The notes below the pieces were generated by a model. The model was given only the letters and a program-made list of their open reading frames with translations. It was not told the origin of the DNA and did not search any database. Below are positions 57,990 to 64,000 of a stretch of 64,000 nt of DNA, one piece after another. Each line of letters begins with the position of its first letter. The first letter of the stretch is position 1. The DNA comes from Arthrobacter sp. SLBN-83 (GTDB lineage: Bacteria > Actinomycetota > Actinomycetes > Actinomycetales > Micrococcaceae): assembly GCF_006715285.1 (NCBI RefSeq), contig NZ_VFMX01000001.1, forward strand, positions 2,604,001-2,668,000, in the 5' to 3' direction. The position numbers were made by a program, and so were the translations under genes.

Positions 57990-59573
57990 ATGATCAGCGC
58001 CTACACCGGAACGCAGGTCCGCGCAGCCGAGGAACCCCTCCTGGCCGCCGGTCTGGGGGACACGCTCATGCAGCGCGCCGCGCACGGGCTGGCCAACGCC
58101 GTCGCCCATGAGCTCAAGGACAGCGGCACCCGCCTGAACGGTGCCCGCGTCGTGGTGCTGGTGGGCAAAGGCAACAACGGCGGGGACGGCTTGTATGCCG
58201 CCGCTTTCCTCGCGGCCCGTGGGATGCGCACGACGGCGGTACTCACCGGAGATGCGGCCCACCCGGCTGGCTTGGCCGCATTTGAGCGCGCCGGCGGCAG
58301 GATGCACCGGCTCACTGAAGCGGCACTTCCGGAACTGGCCGCCGAAGCCGCCGCGGCCGACGTCGTGATTGACGCCGTCCTGGGGACCGGCGCCAAGGGC
58401 GGGCTGCGGGGGAGCGCTGCAGACCTCATGCAGGCCATCGCGGACGCACACCGCCCCGGCTTTGTGGTGGCCTGCGACCTTCCCAGCGGAGTGGACGCCG
58501 ATACCGGCGAGGCTTCCGTCCCGGTCCTGCCGGCCGATCTGACAGTCACGTTCGGCGGCGCAAAGTCAGGGTTGCTGGCCGATCCCGGTGCCGATTACGC
58601 CGGCCGCGTCCTGGTGGTGCCGATCGGGATCGAGGAGCACCTGCCGCAGCCCACGCTGCGCCGCCTCGAGGACCCCGACCTCGAGCGCCTCCTGCCGCAC
58701 CCGGCCCGGCGCGCCCAGAAGTACTCCCGCGGCGTGCTGGGCGTGGTGGCCGGATCCGAGGACTACCCCGGCGCCGCAGTGCTCGCCTGCCGCGGCGCGC
58801 TTGCCGCGGGGGTGGGCATGGTCCGGTACCTTGGGCCGCCGTCCGTAGCCGACCTGGTCCGTCAGTCCTGCCCCGAGGTTGTCTGCAGCACCGGGACCGT
58901 GGCCGAAAACCGGGTGCAGGCCTGGCTGGTGGGCTCCGGCCTCGGACCGCACGACCACGAACAGCTGACCCGTGCACGGGACGCCATTGCGTCGGACCTT
59001 CCGGTCGTGGCCGACGCCGGTGCGCTGCCGGCACTGCCTGCCATCCTGGCCCCGCATGTGGTGCTGACCCCGCACGCCGGTGAGCTCGCGTCGCTGTTCC
59101 ACCGGCTGGGCCGCGGGGAGGACCGGGAGTCGGTGGAAGCCGCAACGCTCGCTGCCGTCCGCCATGCGGCTGACCGCACCGGGGCCACCGTGCTGCTCAA
59201 GGGCGCCACGACGCTCGTGGCTGCACCCTGGGGCACCACCTACAGCCAGGTGGACGGCACGCCGTGGCTTGCCACTGCCGGCAGTGGGGACGTCCTGGCC
59301 GGCGTCATTGGTGCGCTGCTCGCCCAGGCAGGGTCCGACGTCGGCCGCTTCCGTCAGCTGGGCGTTGAACCGGAGGGGCGGTGGGCCGCCATCGCCGCAC
59401 TTGGCGCGGCACTGCACGGCCAGGCGGGGAGGGCCGCATCGGAGGCCGTATCCGGCGGCCCGATCACCGCAGGCCGCGTTGCGGATGCCCTACCCGAAAT
59501 TTGGGGTAAAGTCAGCATGCTTAGTAACTATGGAGCGTGGAAACGTAATAGTCACAGCCAACCACTACGGTAG
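57990..59573 (+). CDS. nnr: Bifunctional NAD(P)HX epimerase/dehydratase
   Basis: A 527-residue metabolite-repair enzyme. The N-terminal YjeF epimerase domain has LVGKGNNGGDGLYAAAFLA; the C-terminal ribokinase-like dehydratase domain has LTPHAGELASLF and WLATAGSGDVLAGVIGALLA. It restores hydrated NADH/NADPH. Probably cotranscribed with acpS. Confidence 0.93.
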   Translation: MISAYTGTQVRAAEEPLLAAGLGDTLMQRAAHGLANAVAHELKDSGTRLNGARVVVLVGKGNNGGDGLYAAAFLAARGMRTTAVLTGDAAHPAGLAAFERAGGRMHRLTEAALPELAAEAAAADVVIDAVLGTGAKGGLRGSAADLMQAIADAHRPGFVVACDLPSGVDADTGEASVPVLPADLTVTFGGAKSGLLADPGADYAGRVLVVPIGIEEHLPQPTLRRLEDPDLERLLPHPARRAQKYSRGVLGVVAGSEDYPGAAVLACRGALAAGVGMVRYLGPPSVADLVRQSCPEVVCSTGTVAENRVQAWLVGSGLGPHDHEQLTRARDAIASDLPVVADAGALPALPAILAPHVVLTPHAGELASLFHRLGRGEDRESVEAATLAAVRHAADRTGATVLLKGATTLVAAPWGTTYSQVDGTPWLATAGSGDVLAGVIGALLAQAGSDVGRFRQLGVEPEGRWAAIAALGAALHGQAGRAASEAVSGGPITAGRVADALPEIWGKVSMLSNYGAWKRNSHSQPLR

Positions 59574-59642
59574 GCATTAGTTCGCACCAGCAGTAGGGGC
59601 GTTCAAATGCCGTCTGCTGCTGACCAATAAATGAGGAGCACG

Positions 59643-61901
59643 ATGGAAGTCTGGCCTGGAAATGCCTACCCGCTGGGAGCTACCTTTGACGGCACCGGCA
59701 CCAATTTCGCACTGTTCAGCGAACGGGCAGAGCGGGTTGAACTCTGCCTCCTGGCCGATGACCTGACCGAGACCCGGATCGAGCTGACCGAGGTGGACGG
59801 CTACGTGTGGCACTGCTACCTGCCGCACATCCAGCCCGGCCAGAAGTACGGCTACCGCGTGCACGGACCCTACGATCCGGCAAGCGGCAACCGCTTCAAC
59901 CCCAACAAGCTGCTGATGGACCCCTACGCCAAGGCCATCCAGGGGCAGATCGACTGGGATCCCGCGCTCTTCTCCTACGAGTTCGGCGACCCCGATTCCC
60001 GCAACGACGCCGACTCCGCGCCGCACACCATGCACGGCGTTGTGATCAACCCGTTCTTCGAGTGGGATGGCGACCGCCAGCTGAAGATCCCCTACCACCA
60101 GTCGGTCATCTACGAAGCCCACGTCAAGGGCCTCACCGAACTGCACCCGGAGATCCCCGAAGAGCAGCGCGGCACCTACGCGGGCGTGGCACACCCGGCA
60201 GTGATCGAGCACATGAAGAAGCTCGGCGTCACCGCCATCGAGCTCATGCCCGTCCACCAGTTCGTCAACGACGGCACCCTGGTGGAGAAGGGCCTCAACA
60301 ACTACTGGGGCTACAACACCATCGGCTTCTTCGCGCCGCAGAACACCTACAGCGCCACCGGCGACGTGGGACACCAGGTCCAGGAATTCAAGGCCATGGT
60401 CCGCGACCTGCACCGTGCGGGCATCGAAGTGATCCTCGACGTCGTCTACAACCACACCGCCGAAGGCAACCACCTGGGCCCCACGCTGTCCTTCAAGGGC
60501 ATCGACAACCAGGCCTACTACCGCCTGGTGGACAACGACTGCAAGCACTACATGGACTACACCGGCACCGGCAACTCGCTGAACGTCCGCCACCCGCACT
60601 CCCTGCAGCTGCTCATGGATTCCCTGCGCTACTGGGTCACCGAGATGCACGTGGACGGCTTCCGCTTCGACCTCGCCTCCACCCTGGCCCGTGAGTTCTA
60701 CGACGTGGACAAGCTCTCCACCTTCTTCGAACTCATCCAGCAGGACCCCGTAGTTTCCCAGGTCAAGTTGATCGCCGAGCCGTGGGACGTTGGCCCGGGC
60801 GGCTACCAGGTGGGCAACTTCCCGCCACAGTGGACGGAATGGAACGGCAAGTTCCGCGACACCGTCCGTGACTTCTGGCGCGGCGAGCCCTCCACCCTGG
60901 GCGAGTTCGCGTCCCGCCTCACCGGCTCCGCCGACCTGTACGAAAGCTCGGCCCGCCGCCCGGTGGCGTCGATCAACTTCGTCACCGCTCACGACGGCTT
61001 CACGATGCGGGACCTGGTGTCCTACAACGAGAAGCACAACGAAGCCAACGGCGAAGGCAACAACGACGGCGAATCGCACAACCGCTCCTGGAACTGCGGC
61101 GTGGAAGGCGATACGGACGACGAGAAGGTATTGGCACTCCGCGCCCGCCAGCAGCGCAACTTCATCGGTACGCTGCTGCTCTCCCAGGGCGTTCCCATGC
61201 TGCTGCACGGCGATGAACTCGGCCGCACGCAGCAGGGCAACAACAACACCTACTGCCAGGACTCCGAGCTCAGCTGGATCCACTGGGAGGCCATGGACCA
61301 GCCGCTGGTTGAGTTCACCGCCTTCGTGAACAAGCTCCGCCACGACCACCCCACGTTCCGCCGCAGCCGCTTCTTCGACGGCCGCCCGGTCCGCCGTGGC
61401 GAAGGCGAGAAGCTGCCGGACATCGTCTGGCTGAAGACCGACGGCACCGAAATGCTGCCGGAGGACTGGGGGAGCGGCTTTGGCCGGACCATCGGCGTGT
61501 TCTACAACGGTGACGGCATCCAGGAACAGGATTCCCGCGGCCGCAGGATCACCGATGACAGCTTCATCATGGCCTTCAACGCGCACGACGACGCCGTGGA
61601 CTTCTGCCTTCCGTCCGAGGAGTACTCGCAGTACTGGGAGGTCCAGTTCGACACCGCCGCCCAGGCAGACGACTACGAGCCGCTCAAGGCCGGTGCCACG
61701 CTGAAGCTGGACGCGAAGTCCATGGTGGTCCTGCGCGCCTACTCCGGCCCGGAGGAAGAGGTTGACTATTCCGCAGCCGCCTCGATCGCGTCCATGGCCG
61801 AGCAGGAGGAAGCCCAGGAGGAGATGGTGGAAGCCCAGACCAAGGCGGCAGAAGCAAGCGAGGCAAGGGCAACGGGCGCCGACGAGGAAGCCAAGGCATG
61901 A
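59643..61901 (+). CDS. glgX: Glycogen debranching enzyme (GlgX/TreX)
   Basis: A 752-residue GH13_11 isoamylase-type enzyme. N-terminal CBM48-like part begins [20 protein letters not shown]; catalytic [10 protein letters not shown] (nucleophile Asp) and [12 protein letters not shown] (acid/base Glu) are present. After residue ~700 there is an acidic Ala/Glu tail not typical of the family. Start ATG 59643 after ATGAGGAGCACG. It releases linear maltodextrins for TreY, whose gene overlaps its stop (ATGA). Confidence 0.94.
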   Translation: MEVWPGNAYPLGATFDGTGTNFALFSERAERVELCLLADDLTETRIELTEVDGYVWHCYLPHIQPGQKYGYRVHGPYDPASGNRFNPNKLLMDPYAKAIQGQIDWDPALFSYEFGDPDSRNDADSAPHTMHGVVINPFFEWDGDRQLKIPYHQSVIYEAHVKGLTELHPEIPEEQRGTYAGVAHPAVIEHMKKLGVTAIELMPVHQFVNDGTLVEKGLNNYWGYNTIGFFAPQNTYSATGDVGHQVQEFKAMVRDLHRAGIEVILDVVYNHTAEGNHLGPTLSFKGIDNQAYYRLVDNDCKHYMDYTGTGNSLNVRHPHSLQLLMDSLRYWVTEMHVDGFRFDLASTLAREFYDVDKLSTFFELIQQDPVVSQVKLIAEPWDVGPGGYQVGNFPPQWTEWNGKFRDTVRDFWRGEPSTLGEFASRLTGSADLYESSARRPVASINFVTAHDGFTMRDLVSYNEKHNEANGEGNNDGESHNRSWNCGVEGDTDDEKVLALRARQQRNFIGTLLLSQGVPMLLHGDELGRTQQGNNNTYCQDSELSWIHWEAMDQPLVEFTAFVNKLRHDHPTFRRSRFFDGRPVRRGEGEKLPDIVWLKTDGTEMLPEDWGSGFGRTIGVFYNGDGIQEQDSRGRRITDDSFIMAFNAHDDAVDFCLPSEEYSQYWEVQFDTAAQADDYEPLKAGATLKLDAKSMVVLRAYSGPEEEVDYSAAASIASMAEQEEAQEEMVEAQTKAAEASEARATGADEEAKA

Positions 61902-64000
61902 GGACCCCGGTCTCCACTTACCGCTTCCAGATCCGCAGCAGCTTCACCCTCTTCGACGCCGCGGACAAGGTCCCGTACCTGAAGGACCTCGGCGTCGACT
62001 GGGTGTACCTGTCGCCCATCCTCACCGCGGAAAAGGGCTCGGACCACGGCTACGACGTGACCGATCCTTCCGCCGTGGACCCGGACCGCGGCGGACCGGA
62101 AGGCCTCCTGGCCCTGTCCAAGGCGGCCCGCGAACACGGCATGGGCGTCCTGGTGGACATCGTGCCCAACCACGTGGGCGTCGCCACCCCCGTGCAGAAC
62201 CCCTGGTGGTGGTCCCTGCTCAAGGAGGGCCGCGAGTCACCTTACGCTGAAGCGTTCGACGTCGACTGGGAGCTGGGCGGCGGAAAGGTCCGGCTGCCCA
62301 TGCTGGGCTCGGACGACGACCTGGACAAGCTGGAGGTCAAGGACGGCGAACTCCGCTACTACGACCACCGCTTCCCGCTGGCCGAGGGCACGTACAGCGA
62401 AGGTGACTCCCCGCAGGACGTGCACAGCCGCCAGCACTACCAGCTGATGGACTGGCGCCGGGCGGATGCCGAGCTGAACTACCGGCGTTTCTTCGCGGTC
62501 ACCACGCTGGCCGGCATCCGGGTGGAGGAGCCTTCCGTCTTCGAGAAGGCCCATGCCGAGGTGGGCCGCTGGTTCACCGAAGGCCTGGTGGACGGGCTCC
62601 GCGTGGACCACCCGGACGGCCTGGCCGATCCCGCGGGCTACCTCCGCTGGCTCAAGGACCTCAGCGGTGGCGCGTACGTCCTGGTGGAGAAGATCCTGGA
62701 GCCGGGCGAAGTGCTGCCGCAGGACTTTGCCTGCGAAGGGACCACCGGCTACGACGCACTGGCGGACGTGGACCGGGTCTTCGTTGACCCGGCAGGGCAG
62801 CAGGCGCTGGACGCGCTGGATGCCTCCCTGAGGGGTACCTCCGAGCCCGCCGATTACGCCGAAATGATCCGCGGCACCAAGCGCATGATTGCCGACGGCA
62901 TCCTGCGCTCCGAGGTGCTGCGGTTGGCCCGGCTGGTTCCCGAGTCCCACGGGATCACGGTGGACCAGGCAGCCGACGCCATCGCCGAGATCATCGCGTC
63001 CTTCCCGGTCTACCGGTCCTACCTGCCAGTGGGAGCCGACGTCCTCAAGGAGGCATGCGAGTCCGCCGCGGCGCACCGGCCGGACCTCGAAGTAGCGGTG
63101 GGAACCCTCCTTCCGCTGCTGCTGGACCCGGCCAATCCCATCGCCATCCGCTTCCAGCAGACCTCCGGCATGGTCATGGCCAAGGGCGTGGAGGACACCG
63201 CGTTCTACCGTTACACCCGTCTGGGCACGCTGACCGAAGTGGGTGCCGAACCCACCGAGTTCGCAGTGTCCCCGGAGGAATTCCACCAGCGGATGGAGCG
63301 CCGCCAGCAGGAGCTGCCGCTGTCCATGACCACCCTGTCCACCCACGACACCAAGCGCAGCGAGGACGCCCGGGCACGGATCTCGGTCATCGCCGAGCTG
63401 CCGGAGGAGTGGGCGGAAACGCTGGCGGAGCTGCGTAAACTGGCGCCGATCCCGGACGGCCCGTACGAGAACCTGCTGTGGCAGGCGATCGTCGGCGCCT
63501 GGCCGGCAAGCCGGGAACGCCTGCAGGGTTACGCCGAAAAGGCGGCCCGGGAGGCCGGCAACTCCACCAAGTGGACCGACCCCAACGAGGACTTCGAGTC
63601 CAGGGTGCAGTCCGCCGTCGACGCAGTCTTCGACGACGCCACGGTCGCCAAGGTGGTCACGGACTTCGTGGCCCGGATCGACGCCTTCTCCGCGGCCAAC
63701 TCGGTTTCCGCCAAGCTGGTCCAGCTGACCATGCCCGGCGTGCCGGATGTGTACCAGGGCAGTGAGTTCTGGGAACGCTCGCTCACGGACCCGGACAACC
63801 GGCGGCCCGTGGACTTCGATGCGCGCCAGGAGGCACTGGCAAAGCTCGACGCCGGCGAGTTGCCGGACGCGGGCACAGAGGCCAGCAAGCTTCTGGCCAC
63901 CTCGCGGGCACTGCGCCTGCGCCGGGACCGGCCGGAGCTGTTCCAGGGATACTCGCCCGTGACCGCCACCGGCGCCGCCGCGGAGCACCTGCTCGCGTTC
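61898..64000 (+). CDS. treY: Maltooligosyl trehalose synthase, 5' part
   Basis: 701 codons are visible before the window ends; the family is usually about 770-800 residues. [40 protein letters not shown] and IVPNHVGVA are diagnostic GH13_26 blocks; [16 protein letters not shown] and [11 protein letters not shown] carry the catalytic residues. It converts the reducing end of maltodextrins into a trehalose unit. treZ would be expected next, outside the window. Confidence 0.95.
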   Translation, partial: MRTPVSTYRFQIRSSFTLFDAADKVPYLKDLGVDWVYLSPILTAEKGSDHGYDVTDPSAVDPDRGGPEGLLALSKAAREHGMGVLVDIVPNHVGVATPVQNPWWWSLLKEGRESPYAEAFDVDWELGGGKVRLPMLGSDDDLDKLEVKDGELRYYDHRFPLAEGTYSEGDSPQDVHSRQHYQLMDWRRADAELNYRRFFAVTTLAGIRVEEPSVFEKAHAEVGRWFTEGLVDGLRVDHPDGLADPAGYLRWLKDLSGGAYVLVEKILEPGEVLPQDFACEGTTGYDALADVDRVFVDPAGQQALDALDASLRGTSEPADYAEMIRGTKRMIADGILRSEVLRLARLVPESHGITVDQAADAIAEIIASFPVYRSYLPVGADVLKEACESAAAHRPDLEVAVGTLLPLLLDPANPIAIRFQQTSGMVMAKGVEDTAFYRYTRLGTLTEVGAEPTEFAVSPEEFHQRMERRQQELPLSMTTLSTHDTKRSEDARARISVIAELPEEWAETLAELRKLAPIPDGPYENLLWQAIVGAWPASRERLQGYAEKAAREAGNSTKWTDPNEDFESRVQSAVDAVFDDATVAKVVTDFVARIDAFSAANSVSAKLVQLTMPGVPDVYQGSEFWERSLTDPDNRRPVDFDARQEALAKLDAGELPDAGTEASKLLATSRALRLRRDRPELFQGYSPVTATGAAAEHLLAF

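Noticed and set aside
59577..61586. 669-codon minus-strand ORF opposite glgX
   Set aside because: Antisense to a gene with clear GH13 motifs; Val/Gly/His-rich composition typical of a reverse-frame shadow.
62237..63988. 583-codon minus-strand ORF opposite treY
   Set aside because: Antisense shadow of treY, whose motifs are intact.

Overview
The window is a high-GC actinobacterial chromosome segment, most likely from Micrococcaceae (Arthrobacter/Pseudarthrobacter type). The supporting evidence is the gene order, Ala/Glu- or Arg/Gly-rich tails on several ribosomal proteins, many GTG/TTG starts, a tad locus, and trehalose/glycogen genes. No tRNA, rRNA, CRISPR array, insertion sequence or prophage is visible.

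Layout. 1-4296: end of the str operon (3' end of rpsL, rpsG, fusA, tuf). 4341-7280: accessory genes, namely a 41-residue membrane microprotein, an Nramp metal transporter and a GH1 beta-glucosidase. 7676-20658: the S10 and spc operons through secY-adk-map; no S14 gene lies between rplE and rpsH. 20754-25326: a carbohydrate ABC importer without an ATPase gene, divergent from a P1-family (DmpA/NylC-like) Ntn hydrolase. 25498-29636: the alpha operon (infA-rpmJ-rpsM-rpsK-rpoA-rplQ) and truA.

29637-49273: a roughly 20-kb block between truA and rplM, genes that are neighbours in many actinobacteria. It holds a histidine kinase, a divergent OmpR-type regulator, an Hpt-like protein lacking its phosphoacceptor His, and two complete, paralogous, co-oriented Tad pilus operons (flp-tadE-tadG-cpaB-cpaE-tadA-tadB-tadC). 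The second operon is preceded by an extra, nearly identical Flp pilin gene and by the only prepilin peptidase. The two 64-aa pilin genes lie in a direct repeat of about 400 bp that also duplicates the promoter region, including a three-site GTACTYGA array with identical spacing. About 670 bp between the copies carry no convincing gene but contain a 12-bp perfect long-range stem.

49596-64000: rplM-rpsI, glmM, an inserted isoprenylcysteine-methyltransferase-like gene flanked by a decayed duplicate of the glmM 3' end, mscL, a D,D-carboxypeptidase lipoprotein, coaA, glmS, acpS, the NAD(P)HX repair enzyme, glgX, and treY running off the end.

Functionally, most of the window is translation and secretion housekeeping interrupted by accessory cassettes. 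glmM and glmS feed UDP-GlcNAc synthesis, glgX and treY convert glycogen to trehalose, and the Tad block should build one or two kinds of thin pili, perhaps controlled by the adjacent two-component proteins. The twin Tad loci with the duplicated pilin/promoter unit, and the non-phosphorylatable Hpt, are the most interesting parts.
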